From Shimia sagamensis (GTDB lineage Bacteria; Pseudomonadota; Alphaproteobacteria; Rhodobacterales; Rhodobacteraceae): a stretch of DNA of 64,000 nt. Shown piece after piece: positions 54,733-63,907 of the stretch; position 1 is the stretch's first letter; each line of letters starts with the position of its first letter. The notes under the pieces were generated by a model. That model was not told the DNA's origin, searched no databases, and saw only the letters and a list, made by a program, of their open reading frames with translations. The stretch covers positions 58,824 to 122,823 of the forward strand of contig NZ_FXTY01000010.1 of NCBI RefSeq assembly GCF_900182745.1, given 5' to 3'. Both the position numbers and the translations under genes were made by a program.

Positions 54733-56258
54733 AGCCGCGTCTCATCCTGGTGCTTGGTGATCAACTCAGCACTGACATCTCTTCGCTGCGAATGGCTGAT
54801 AAAGAACGTGACGTGGTTATCATGGCCGAAGTCATGACCGAGGCCACGTACGTCCCGCATCATCCCAAGAAAATCGCGCTGGTTCTGGCCGCGATGCGCA
54901 GATTTGCGATGGCCCTGAGAGAAGACGGCTGGACAGTCGCCTATAGCAGGCTCGACGATGAGGCCAACACAGGCTCAATTCCCGGAGAGCTTGTCCGCCG
55001 TGCTTCGGAGTTTGCTGTCGAGGAAGTTATCGCCACGACGCCCGGAGAATGGCGGCTGATCGCCGCGCTGAACGATCTGCCACTCGTCATGCGCCAGCTA
55101 CCCGATGACCGCTTTGTCACTTCGCCCAAGGATTTCGCCGACTGGGCAAAAGGCCGCAAGCACCTTCGAATGGAGTGGTTCTATCGGGATGTCCGCCGCA
55201 AGACAGGATTGCTGATGGACGGAAACGCACCAGCCGGTGGCAAATGGAACTATGACAACCAGAACCGCAAGCCTGCACCAGAAGACGCCCGCCCTCCTAA
55301 ACCGCCTGGTTTTCCACCCGACGCTGTTGTTGCCGAGGTGCTTGACCTCGTCAAGGATCGTTTCGCAGGGAATTTCGGGCAATTGCACCCCTTCGAGTTC
55401 GCGACGGATCGGGAACAGGCACTTGAGGTTCTGGACCACTTCATATCCCATACTCTTCCGTCATTTGGTGACTATCAGGACGCCATGGTCATGGGCGACC
55501 CGTGGCTTTGGCATGCGGTCATCTCGCCATATCTCAACCTTGGTCTTTTGCTTCCAATGGAAGTTTGCCTGCGGGCCGAGGCGGCCTGGCGTGCAGGTAA
55601 GGCACCTCTGAATGCGGCCGAAGGATTCATCAGGCAGATAATTGGATGGCGCGAATATGTGCGGGGCATCTACTTTTTCGAAGGCCCGGACTACACGTCC
55701 CGAAATATGCTCGACCACAGTCGTCCGCTTCCTGCTTTCTTCTGGGGGAGCGAAACACACATGCACTGTGTTGACGAGGTTGTGGGGCAGACCCGGGAAC
55801 ACGGCTACGCGCACCACATCCAAAGACTGATGGTTATTGGCAATTTTGCCCTGCTTGCCGGCCTTGATCCCGGGGAGGTGCACGAATGGTATCTTTCCGT
55901 ATATGTCGATGCGTTCGAATGGGTCGAAGCGCCCAACACTATTGGGATGAGCCAGTACGCAGACGACGGGTTGGTCGCATCCAAGCCGTATGTTTCATCG
56001 GGCAACTACATTTCCAAGATGTCCGACTATTGTACGGGCTGCCAGTATGACGTTAGGACCAAGACGGGCGCGCGGGCTTGCCCTTTCAATCTTCTCTACT
56101 GGCACTTCATCGAACGCCATCGGGACCGATTTCTAAACAATCCGAGGATGGCCGTTATTTATCGGAGTTGGGACAAGCGCGACGTAGGCCAACGAAAAAA
56201 AATAGTTGATGACGCGACGGATTGGCTGGCTCGGTTGGACACGGGTGAGATTGTATAA
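54726..56258 (+). CDS. FeS-type bacterial cryptochrome / (6-4) photolyase
   Basis: 510 residues of the FeS-BCP family, whose best-known member is Agrobacterium PhrB. It opens LILVLGDQLS and has the FAD-binding blocks FIRQIIGWREYVRGIY, HHIQRLMVIGNFALLAGL and EWVEAPNTIGMSQYADDG. The four iron-sulfur cysteines are visible: MHCVDEV, then SDYCTGC and ACPFN with the CxxC-x12-C spacing of the family. It repairs (6-4) photoproducts using FAD, a [4Fe-4S] cluster and a ribolumazine antenna. The ATG at 54726 overlaps the end of the SDR gene; upstream in-frame codons fall inside SDR. Confidence 0.94.
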   Translation: MVKPRLILVLGDQLSTDISSLRMADKERDVVIMAEVMTEATYVPHHPKKIALVLAAMRRFAMALREDGWTVAYSRLDDEANTGSIPGELVRRASEFAVEEVIATTPGEWRLIAALNDLPLVMRQLPDDRFVTSPKDFADWAKGRKHLRMEWFYRDVRRKTGLLMDGNAPAGGKWNYDNQNRKPAPEDARPPKPPGFPPDAVVAEVLDLVKDRFAGNFGQLHPFEFATDREQALEVLDHFISHTLPSFGDYQDAMVMGDPWLWHAVISPYLNLGLLLPMEVCLRAEAAWRAGKAPLNAAEGFIRQIIGWREYVRGIYFFEGPDYTSRNMLDHSRPLPAFFWGSETHMHCVDEVVGQTREHGYAHHIQRLMVIGNFALLAGLDPGEVHEWYLSVYVDAFEWVEAPNTIGMSQYADDGLVASKPYVSSGNYISKMSDYCTGCQYDVRTKTGARACPFNLLYWHFIERHRDRFLNNPRMAVIYRSWDKRDVGQRKKIVDDATDWLARLDTGEIV

Positions 56259-57174
56259 GCACCTGTCGCTCGACGAACTGGTTGCGGAGTGCTTTCTGCA
56301 TCGCAGCCAAAATCTGTCTGGTAAGCCACGCCGCGGCGAAATCAAGCATCGGTCAGCTACAGCTTAGGGTCGGCTTTTCCGGGACCAATGTCTGTATTCG
56401 GTGCTTCGCTGCTCTTTGTGCAAGATGCAGCATCGGTCATTATGGGCTCACAGCTGCCTTGCGGCGGTGCGGCAGCATGTCTGCAGCGAGATCGAGCCAA
56501 GCGATGGCTGCCCGATGGCGGCTCTCAGCCCCAAAACGACATTCGCATGAGGCTCAGCACGTGCTCCGCTGCAGGCGCAAAGCTCTAAGGCCGATTTCCC
56601 GAAAGTTGCCTTTCAATAGGCAACCGCAGCGGTGCCGGATGCTGCGTGAGTCACCAATGGCAGCGAAGCGCAGGAAGCGGGCTTTGCAAAGTCCGAATAT
56701 TCACCCAGGAACGCAGTCCAAGACCGCTGCGATGCCGCGTGAGAAGCGGACACTGATGAGAGCTGCGGCGAAGTTTTGGGGCTAGAAGTCAGCAAAACGG
56801 ACAAGCCCGCCACCGTTACATTCTCAAGTAATGAAGGGAGTACAGCTAAAAGCGGATACGGTCTGCCAGAACATTGCAGCATTGTTGCCGCTCGTTGCGC
56901 ATTGACCAAATAGCTTCTTGGGAATGGAAGCAGACCTTGGGAGCTAAGCCAAACAACGTTTTTGAGGACTAAGACAGATCTCGAAGCGGGAGGTCGAAAT
57001 ACGAAAACTGCAATATGCTAGCCCCCCATGGAGTCGCACAGTTCAAGGGAGGCGTTTGAGCTAATGCTCTGAACCCGGCAAAGTTAAAGGCCCCAGATCG
57101 TTCGAAACAACAGAGCGGTCAAACGTTCAGCGTTGCTGAAAACCGGACGAATGCCTCTAAGTCCAATTGGCGCT
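56259..57174. other. Gene-free region containing a dispersed repeat
   Basis: About 900 bases between the FeS photolyase gene and the AraC gene. Open frames here (e.g. 56282-56785) have no family match and look like translations of repeat DNA. The part 56537-56785 is related to two segments near 62.0-62.4 kb. The remainder, 56790-57170, shows nothing I recognise. Confidence 0.6.
56537..56785 (+). repeat. Dispersed intergenic repeat, copy A
   Basis: The first half (CGACATTCGCAT, TGCTCCGCTGC, TTCCCGAAAG) matches the reverse complement of 62050-62205. The second half (from ATGGCAGCGAAGCGCAGG at about 56656) matches 62283-62410 on the same strand; both carry GCTGCGATGCCGCGTGAGAA. Identity is roughly three quarters by eye. 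Confidence 0.75.
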
Positions 57175-58143
57175 TCAAGAGTTGTTTTTCAGCGCGACGG
57201 AAGGCAGATCTCCAAATAGCTTCCTGTATTCTCGGGCAAAATCACCCATGTGCCAGAAACCGAAATCGTTTGCGATGTCGACAACATTTCTGTTTCCTTC
57301 GTTGTCCATCAAGGCGGTCCTCACCCTGCTCAGGCGCAAATTCAGGTAGTATCTCTTGGGGCCGATACCAAATTCTTCTTTGAAGGCTCGGTCCAATGTC
57401 CGCCAAGAGGCAGCGCTCTCGTGACAGATGTCTCCAATCGTCAGATTTTCGGTGTCGTTGGCAGTCATTGCGTCAATTGCCAAGCGTCGTGCTTTCGAGC
57501 GCGCAAAAGGAGCCGATTTATCCTCGGAATTTCGCCCGCGGTGTGTCGCTTGAAGCAAGTTGAGAAGCACATCTTCTTCTTGCTCTCGCGACAAAGATTG
57601 CCCACCTCCGGCAAAAGACCTGCGTTTGGCATCATGGAGGTTTTCGAGGTATTCACAGTTCCTCACAATGACCGGCTGACTGCCGCCGAATAGTACTTCA
57701 CTTATAGGAAGGCCAACTTCATCGGCGAGCGCCTCAGAAAATTGATGGCTAATCGAGATGGTCAGGCCACGAAACCTCGTCGTTCCGACACCGTCAAATG
57801 GTTTGGTATTGCCAAAGCAAACAAGCTCTGAAGCCGAGAAATCGCAACCGTTCCAAGACTTGATACGGTTGGGTCGAACCAAGCCAACTGAAATGAACCC
57901 TTTTGGAGACACCCCTGTCTGATGAACGGCATGGGACATCGAAATGTCCATCAATGTCACATCGTTACCTGAGCGAAAATCCAGTCGAGTCTGCAAAGCA
58001 CCCGGTTCCGTTTGGCGAAAATCAATGTCCCAATCGGAGATATTGTTGATCATATTTGGATCCGCCAAAACGATCGACGCCGCAGGAGCCCTCGGCTCAT
58101 GTGGCGAATTTTCGATGCTTCTGTTTTTTGCGCCTCGATACAT
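57175..58143 (-). CDS. AraC-family transcriptional regulator
   Basis: 322 residues from the first ATG. The C-terminal DNA-binding part has two helix-turn-helix units (ENLTIGDICHESAASWRTLDRAFKEEFGI and NVVDIANDFGFWHMGDFAREYRKLFG, about 230-315). The N-terminal 200 residues are an effector-binding region without a recognised ligand. The ATG at 58143 lies inside an 18-bp perfect palindrome and lacks a good ribosome site; Met31 (58053) is an alternative start. It diverges from a small gene and two sulfatase genes, which it probably controls. Confidence 0.88.
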   Translation of the reverse strand: MYRGAKNRSIENSPHEPRAPAASIVLADPNMINNISDWDIDFRQTEPGALQTRLDFRSGNDVTLMDISMSHAVHQTGVSPKGFISVGLVRPNRIKSWNGCDFSASELVCFGNTKPFDGVGTTRFRGLTISISHQFSEALADEVGLPISEVLFGGSQPVIVRNCEYLENLHDAKRRSFAGGGQSLSREQEEDVLLNLLQATHRGRNSEDKSAPFARSKARRLAIDAMTANDTENLTIGDICHESAASWRTLDRAFKEEFGIGPKRYYLNLRLSRVRTALMDNEGNRNVVDIANDFGFWHMGDFAREYRKLFGDLPSVALKNNS

Positions 58144-58156
58144 TACCGGTAATGTA
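58139..58156. promoter_or_regulatory. 18-bp perfect palindrome, candidate operator
   Basis: TACATTACCGGTAATGTA is fully self-complementary. It covers the first ATG of the AraC gene and lies 14 bases before the small divergent gene. A dimeric regulator could bind it to control both directions. Confidence 0.6.
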
Positions 58157-58169
58157 AACTCATCTATGG

Positions 58170-58403
58170 TTGTTTCGGCAAGTGTCTAGTTCCAATAATA
58201 GACCCAACTCTGCCAGCGTGCTTGGTCGCCCTCGGTTCCCAAGGGAAACGGTGAGGTCCGTTCGGACCGTTACTTTCCTCACATCCGCAGAACACACTGA
58301 ACTCAGCGAACAAGCCAAGAAACAATCCACGTCCATTTCAGCCTACTGTCACGCTTTGATTTTGGACGGTTTGAAAAAACATCGTACTCAAGGGAGGAAA
58401 TAA
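58170..58403 (+). CDS. Small ribbon-helix-helix-like protein
   Basis: 77 residues or fewer (TTG 58170 or GTG 58182). The C-terminal half, VRTVTFLTSAEHTELSEQAKKQ then SISAYCHALILDGLKKH, has the beta strand-helix-helix look of MobC/CopG-type DNA-binding proteins. The stop overlaps the ATG of the first sulfatase (TAATG), so it is translated with it. It could be a second local regulator. No strong ribosome site is visible for either start, so the N-terminus is uncertain. Confidence 0.55.
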   Translation: MFRQVSSSNNRPNSASVLGRPRFPRETVRSVRTVTFLTSAEHTELSEQAKKQSTSISAYCHALILDGLKKHRTQGRK

Positions 58404-60133
58404 TGAAACGAAATCTTTCATTAGGAGGCGTCGCACTATCTGTGCTGTTTGGCTCCGCGGCTTTTGCTGAAAATGAGCCAATCGTGCACGACGCGGAATA
58501 CTACATTCTCGAAGCGCAAAACGGAAAGGTTTGGTCTGTCGAGAACGGTGAGTTGGACCAAAAACTTGCCGAGCTGCGCGAAAAGTTCGGGAGGCCGCCG
58601 AACATCGTCCACTACATGTGGGACGACCAGCCGCCAATGGCATTTGGCGATGTCATGTATCAACAGATGCGTGGGTACTCGACGCCAAACCTTAACCAAC
58701 TAGCTGCCGAAGGCATGCAGTTCTCTCGCATGTATACCGAGCCGGGGTGCACGCCCAGCAGAGCCGCTGTTCTAACCGGGCAAAACGCCATTAGGACAGG
58801 TACATGGGAAATCGGATTTCCAATTGAGTATGCGGGCTTGGCCGAAGAAAATGTGACCCTAGCGGAGGTATTGTCTGCGGAAGGTTATGCAACCGGGTTC
58901 TTTGGAAAGTTGCACTTGGGCGACATCGAAGAATCTTACCCAAACAATCAGGGTTTCGACGAAGCCCTTTGGGCGGTCTATAACCAAGTGACCAGCCTCT
59001 ACAACGCTACCGGTGAAGGCGCCAATGCAATTATCGGCATGAAGGAAGAGTTGCTGCTTGATAACCCCTATCAGCGCGACGACTACTTCGTTCAAGACAA
59101 AGGATTTGTCTTCTACATGGAGGGAAAGAAGGGTGAACAAGCCGCCGAATGGCGCGACGGTTCACAGGAAGTGCAGGACTACTACGATTTCGACATCGAG
59201 AGCCGTGAGCGTGCCATAAATTTTGTACGTGCCAGTGCTGAGGCCGAAAAGCCCTTTTACCTGGCATGGTGGCCCTTGTGGATGTCCTTCATACCGGAGC
59301 CTGAAAAAAAGACTCTGCAACGTGGGCTTGTTGGCGAAAACTACCAAAGAGTAATTGAACCAGACATTGCTGTCTTACGGCATACCTTGGAAGAGCTGGG
59401 GATTGCTGAAAACACCTTGATCGTTGCCATGGCCGACAATGGCCCAATGACCCACAATCCTCCCTCAGGGGCTGGATTGGGTGAAGGTTTGTTCCGCGGA
59501 GGTAAAGGAGATTTCACAGAGGGTGGCGTTCGCGTGCCCGCGGCTGCCCTTTGGCCGGGAGTGATCAATCCAGGACAATACGCGGCAGATATGATCCATG
59601 AAACTGATCTGTTTACAACATTTGCGCGCCTAGCCGGAGCAACAGCGCATATTCCGCGTGATCGAATTATTGACGGCATAGACCAGACAGCGTTGTTCTT
59701 TAAAGGCGATACTTTTGGTCGCCGAGATCATGTCTTCATTTATCAGGGACCCGACCTTGCTGCGACGGTGAAGGACCACTACAAAATCCATTGGACCTCC
59801 AATGACCCAGGCCAGGCGAAGTCAGGGCTGACCGCCGTCTATGACCTATACAATGACCATCGGGAAGTGAATCCGATTGTCGTTGGCGGCTTCCATTTCA
59901 AAGAACCGTTCAAAAGAATGCGCGCGCGTCACGAGCTGTGGAAAATGAAGTATCCGGATCGGCATCATAGCCGAGGGCCCGCTTATGGTAACCTTTCCAA
60001 CGCGCGGCCGGAGACATTGGAGCTTAGCAATCCCCCAGCCGACTTTGAGAACCTGCCGTTTGATCCTTTGGAGTTCATCGAGCACCTGGACCAGCTTCCT
60101 TTTGAACTGAGCGAACCAGGATTCGGCGAGTAA
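58403..60133 (+). CDS. Secreted sulfatase (formylglycine-type)
   Basis: 576 residues with a signal peptide (LSLGGVALSVLFGSAAFA). The catalytic signature GCTPSRAAVLTG places Cys116, which must be converted to formylglycine; FGKLHLGD and MADNGPMTHNPP are further type I sulfatase blocks. It would hydrolyse a sulfate ester outside the cytoplasm. An unusually long segment (residues about 25-65) before the first family block replaces the usual RPNIVxxxxDD opening; it reads PPNIVHYMWDDQPP, so one metal ligand context is altered. GGGAGGAAATA precedes the ATG. The substrate cannot be assigned. Confidence 0.88.
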   Translation: MKRNLSLGGVALSVLFGSAAFAENEPIVHDAEYYILEAQNGKVWSVENGELDQKLAELREKFGRPPNIVHYMWDDQPPMAFGDVMYQQMRGYSTPNLNQLAAEGMQFSRMYTEPGCTPSRAAVLTGQNAIRTGTWEIGFPIEYAGLAEENVTLAEVLSAEGYATGFFGKLHLGDIEESYPNNQGFDEALWAVYNQVTSLYNATGEGANAIIGMKEELLLDNPYQRDDYFVQDKGFVFYMEGKKGEQAAEWRDGSQEVQDYYDFDIESRERAINFVRASAEAEKPFYLAWWPLWMSFIPEPEKKTLQRGLVGENYQRVIEPDIAVLRHTLEELGIAENTLIVAMADNGPMTHNPPSGAGLGEGLFRGGKGDFTEGGVRVPAAALWPGVINPGQYAADMIHETDLFTTFARLAGATAHIPRDRIIDGIDQTALFFKGDTFGRRDHVFIYQGPDLAATVKDHYKIHWTSNDPGQAKSGLTAVYDLYNDHREVNPIVVGGFHFKEPFKRMRARHELWKMKYPDRHHSRGPAYGNLSNARPETLELSNPPADFENLPFDPLEFIEHLDQLPFELSEPGFGE

Positions 60134-60154
60134 GCACCGCCTCAAAATCATTGA

Positions 60155-60180
60155 TGGTGCCCGTTTGAGGACGGGCACCA
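60155..60180 (+). terminator. Strong hairpin between the two sulfatase genes
   Basis: TGGTGCCCGT pairs with ACGGGCACCA: a 10-bp perfect stem with a six-base loop, 21 bases after the first sulfatase stop. No U-run follows, so it may be a processing or mRNA-stabilising stem rather than a full terminator. Confidence 0.55.
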
Positions 60181-60235
60181 ATGAGTGCGGTACCTTCCAA
60201 ATTGTGAGAAAACAGATGCATTTTTTCGTTGTCCT

Positions 60236-61900
60236 ATGAAACACCTTGTTTCAGCTTGCGTTGTGGGCCTGCTCTCAACGCCGGTCCTTTCTGAAGAGCG
60301 GCCAAATGTTCTTCTCATTGTCGCCGATGATCTCGGCTTTTCGGACCTGGGCGTTACTGGAGCCGCCATTCAAACCCCGATCATTGACGGGCTAGCCTCT
60401 GAAGGTGTCTTGTTCACGGAATTTCACGCCGCGCCAAATTGTTCCCCAAGTCGCGGAGCCATGCTTACAGGCGTGAGCTCTCACAAGGCAGGCATGGGGG
60501 GCAATGACGGTGCCATTGCGGACAATCAGAATGGCCTGCCGGCATATAGGGGACATCTCGGGGAAAATGTCGTCACTATCGGTGAAGTGCTGAGGGACGC
60601 GGGATATCATACGTCAATGGCCGGAAAATGGCATCTGGGCCACGACGAAAGAAATTTGCCGTCCGGACGTGGATTTGAAAAATCCTTCGCACTCATCAAT
60701 GGCGCCGCAAGCCATTGGGCGGATCAAATACCAATTATTCCAGGCTCCGAAACAACGTATATGGAAAACGACGTTGTAGTAGAGACTCTTCCTTCGGATT
60801 TTTACTCTTCGGCGTACTACACCGACAAAGTCATTGGCTTCGTGGATGAAGCCGTGGCGAGCCAAAAGCCGTTTTTTACCTTCCTGTCATTTACGGCGCC
60901 ACACAATCCGTTGCATGCGCCGGATGCAAATATCCAAATGTACAAAGGGCAGTTTGACGCAGGCTGGGATCAACTCTCCTCAAAGCGGCTTCAAAGGCAA
61001 AAGGAGTTAGGCCTAATCGCCAACGGCATACCTGAATCAGAACGACCAAGTTGGGTGTCGTCGTGGGCGTCTTTGACGGAAGATCAAAAAGCCCATCGGG
61101 CGCGGGATATGGAAATATATGCCGGAATGATCACCTTTATGGATCATTCCATAGGCCGGTTGCTGACACACCTGAAAAAAACTGGACAGTACGACAACAC
61201 TCTCATTTTATTTTTGTCTGATAACGGACCGAGCAAGACTTCCATTTTGGATTACGCCTCGCTCGGCAGTGAAGCTGCGGAATTTGTGGATAGTTTTGAC
61301 AATAGTCTTGAGAACAAGGGGCGCCCCGGATCATCCACCGACATTGGTCCAGGATGGGCCTACGCCAGCGCAACCCCCCTTAGGCTATTCAAGGGATATG
61401 TTTCTCAAGGCGGGATTCGTGTCCCTGCAATCATCAAAGCCCCAAATCAGAAATTGGATGTAAGCAAAAAGACTGATGTTCCAGTCCATATTATGGATGT
61501 GATGCCAACAATATTGGACTTTACCGGTGCATCATATCCAGGAGCGAGCGCGGTGCAGGGAGTTTCCGAACTGCAAGGACGTTCATTGCATACTCTGCTT
61601 ACGATCGGCGATGATGACGGCTTTAGTGCCCGACCTATGGCGTGGGAAGCCTACGGAATGGACGCGCTCAGGCAAGGCGATTGGAAAATACTGCGTTTAC
61701 CGCAACCGTACGGCAATGGAACTTGGCAACTCTATAATGTCAGCCAAGATCCCGGCGAAACTATTGATTTGGCAGCCAAGTTTCCGAACCAGGTCGAAGA
61801 GCTTAGCCGTCATTGGCAGCGATACGCGGCTGAAAATGGCGTCGTCCACCCGGATGGCCGTCTGTTTTATGCCGCAGATCCAGGCGTCGGCAAGTTTTAG
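60236..61900 (+). CDS. Secreted arylsulfatase
   Basis: 554 residues with a signal peptide (HLVSACVVGLLSTPVLS). It shows the full type I sulfatase plan: RPNVLLIVADDLGFSDLG metal site, NCSPSRGAMLTG with formylglycine Cys69, GKWHLG, and LSDNGPSK. The ATG at 60236 starts the signal peptide; upstream in-frame codons are not family-like. It follows the first sulfatase by 102 bases including a hairpin. The two enzymes are only distantly alike, so they probably act on different sulfated compounds. No formylglycine-generating enzyme is coded in the window. Confidence 0.92.
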   Translation: MKHLVSACVVGLLSTPVLSEERPNVLLIVADDLGFSDLGVTGAAIQTPIIDGLASEGVLFTEFHAAPNCSPSRGAMLTGVSSHKAGMGGNDGAIADNQNGLPAYRGHLGENVVTIGEVLRDAGYHTSMAGKWHLGHDERNLPSGRGFEKSFALINGAASHWADQIPIIPGSETTYMENDVVVETLPSDFYSSAYYTDKVIGFVDEAVASQKPFFTFLSFTAPHNPLHAPDANIQMYKGQFDAGWDQLSSKRLQRQKELGLIANGIPESERPSWVSSWASLTEDQKAHRARDMEIYAGMITFMDHSIGRLLTHLKKTGQYDNTLILFLSDNGPSKTSILDYASLGSEAAEFVDSFDNSLENKGRPGSSTDIGPGWAYASATPLRLFKGYVSQGGIRVPAIIKAPNQKLDVSKKTDVPVHIMDVMPTILDFTGASYPGASAVQGVSELQGRSLHTLLTIGDDDGFSARPMAWEAYGMDALRQGDWKILRLPQPYGNGTWQLYNVSQDPGETIDLAAKFPNQVEELSRHWQRYAAENGVVHPDGRLFYAADPGVGKF

Positions 61901-61945
61901 TCAACGCCTCAATGCGAAATTGTTTTTCTTAATGGAGGAAATACC

Positions 61946-62050
61946 ATGAATTCTTTGACAACTGCAAAGGCTAAGAGCTTGGCTGCTTCGGCCGGCCTCA
62001 AGGATGCAATGGAATGCGGAGTTTTAGTCAGAAAGGAGTTGGCCGTATGA
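61946..62050 (+). pseudogene. 34-codon orphan frame with strong ribosome site (probable 5' remnant of a lost gene)
   Basis: GGAGGAAATACC precedes ATG at 61946, closely resembling the leader of the first sulfatase gene. The frame reads MNSLTTAKAKSLAAS and ends after 34 codons, where the dispersed repeat begins. It looks like the first codons of a gene cut off by the repeat. No family can be assigned from so few residues. Confidence 0.45.
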
Positions 62051-62215
62051 CGTTGCAAAGCTCGCTTTTAGCGCATTGCTGCCATAGGGGCGGGACGCGG
62101 CATCAATTGATGCGGTCTCAACCTGTTGAAGGACTGCTTTCGGGAATAGGGTCGAAACGCTGTGCGCTCGCAGCGGAGCAGTGACCGAGCTTGATGCGAA
62201 TGTCGTGAAGGGGCT
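62045..62215 (-). repeat. Dispersed intergenic repeat, copy B (inverted)
   Basis: Read on the - strand it matches the first half of copy A: CGACATTCGCATCAAGCTC, CTGCTCCGCTGC, TTCCCGAAAG, then CTATGGCAGCAATGCGC. It forms an inverted pair with copy C 70 bases away. Confidence 0.7.
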
Positions 62216-62282
62216 GGGAGTCGACCTCCTGGTACAAATGCTTGTCCAACGAGCGCTTGGCCGGCTTCGACGAGAGGTGCCA

Positions 62283-62412
62283 ATGGCAGCATTGCGCAGG
62301 AAGCGACCTTTGCAAAGCCCGCCTTTCGGCCTGGGAACACAGCCTTCGATCGCTGCGATGCCGCGTGAGAAGCGGTCATTGATGAGAGTTGCAGCGAGAT
62401 TTGGGGGTTGGG
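62283..62412 (+). repeat. Dispersed intergenic repeat, copy C
   Basis: Matches the second half of copy A on the same strand: ATGGCAGCATTGCGCAGG at the start, CGCTGCGATGCCGCGTGAGA in the middle and GATGAGAGTTGCAGCGAGAT near the end. About four fifths identical by eye over 127 bases. Confidence 0.75.
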
Positions 62413-62550
62413 GGCAGCGGTGCGGACGAAGCTGACTTTGTTTGATTGCGTTTCTTGGGAGCAGCACTCATCGAGCCTTGACCGCCGGACCAGTTTCAAG
62501 AATTACCTAGCTGGTGAGACCAACCAAATATTTGTGAAGGGACGGGTGCA

Positions 62551-63681
62551 GTGAGCGTAGATGAAGATCACGGCTGGCGTGCCATTATCGGGTCTTCGTC
62601 GATCATGTCACTGGCGCTTCTCGGCGATGCATTGCTCTACGCTGTGCTACCCGTCTACGCCTCTGAGTTTGGTCTGACTTTACCTTGGGTCGGCATCATG
62701 CTGTCTGCAAACCGGTTCGTTCGTGTCTTTGCATATGGAGCTATTGCCCGCCTTGCTGCCGGATTGGGATTGCGAAAAATGTGCCTCTGCGCCGCAGTCA
62801 CGGCAACTGTGTCAACTGCAGCCTACGGCGTTCTTGAAGGTCCTGCACTTTTGCTCGGCGCGCGGATACTGTGGGGGTTGACATATGCCAGTTTGGTGCT
62901 TGCTACCTTGTCCTACGCGGTGGCGTTTCGTGAAAAAGTCGGCACACGCGTCGGAGTCGGACAGGCCATTCAAAGGGTCGGACCTATTCTTGCATTGTTT
63001 GGTGGAGCTTGGCTGGTGGGACAAACCGGACCACAAATGGCATTTGCCGTTCTGGCCATACCAACCGCGCTTGGCATCCTCATCGCATTGCGATTACCTC
63101 GCGCCATTTCACCGACCAAGGGCCGCAACCGACCACCAGTATTGGCGCGTCCCAAGCCAATTGATGTGCTTTTCTTCTTGCAGGGCTATGGAGTGGACGG
63201 AGTATTCGCCATCACGATTACATTGATCTTTGCTCGGAATGCCGATCTTTCGACTGCAGTAATGGAAGGAAGCGCACTCCTGGCTATGCGCCACTTTGGG
63301 GAGGCCATCGCGGCGCCTTTGTTTGGCGCAATCGCTGACAAATTTGGAGCTCGGAGGGTTTTTATAACGGCTGCCGTTCTGACGATGGTCGGGTTCATCT
63401 GCGTGGCGGCAGGGGTCACGGTGATTGGTGCACTGGTGATGTTGCTTTTCCGAGGTGCTTTGGCCTCTCTTGGACCTGCAGTCATCGCGGCCGATCTGGA
63501 TGTGGAGCAGGACGCGATCGGCCCACTTGCCAGAATGCAGGCGTGGCGCGACTTCGGGGCAGCCCTTGGGCCATTGGTTGCTGGCTTTTCACTGGCGTAC
63601 CTGTCTGCAGAGGCGCAGCATGGAATTGTCGCCTGCGCTTTGGCCTTTGGGATTCTCTATTGGATAGCTGCACACGATTAA
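62551..63681 (+). CDS. Major facilitator superfamily transporter
   Basis: 376 residues, strongly hydrophobic, with about 11-12 predicted TM helices in two halves around a basic loop (residues about 185-208, RAISPTKGRNRPPVLARPK). An MFS-type loop motif appears as GAIADKFGARRVF (about 259-271) in the second half. Start is GTG at 62551 after GGGACGGGTGCA. The gene follows the repeat pair rather than the sulfatases directly, so joint expression is uncertain. Export or uptake of a desulfated product is one possibility; the substrate is unknown. Confidence 0.85.
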   Translation: MSVDEDHGWRAIIGSSSIMSLALLGDALLYAVLPVYASEFGLTLPWVGIMLSANRFVRVFAYGAIARLAAGLGLRKMCLCAAVTATVSTAAYGVLEGPALLLGARILWGLTYASLVLATLSYAVAFREKVGTRVGVGQAIQRVGPILALFGGAWLVGQTGPQMAFAVLAIPTALGILIALRLPRAISPTKGRNRPPVLARPKPIDVLFFLQGYGVDGVFAITITLIFARNADLSTAVMEGSALLAMRHFGEAIAAPLFGAIADKFGARRVFITAAVLTMVGFICVAAGVTVIGALVMLLFRGALASLGPAVIAADLDVEQDAIGPLARMQAWRDFGAALGPLVAGFSLAYLSAEAQHGIVACALAFGILYWIAAHD

Positions 63682-63907
63682 AAGTGGAACAAACTCAACT
63701 TCCAAGGCCTCTCAAAGCTCCACTTCACTCAACGCCTGTACTATTTGCGAAGACCCGCTTCGGGCTCAAAGCCGACTTGCGGCGCTGCAGCGCTAGATTT
63801 TCGTCTTGGACGTGCTGGCGCGGCGACACCGGTTGGCAGGTGTCAGCCCCTTCTACAACATTGGTGCGCAGCGCAGCATGGAGGGCGCCTGAAGCAGGAA
63901 GGGCGTA

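Noticed and set aside
62068..62499. 143-codon frame on the - strand and overlapping + frames at 62181-62435
   Set aside because: They translate the dispersed repeat; similar peptides appear from copy A in the 56.6-56.9 kb region, as expected from shared DNA rather than a gene.
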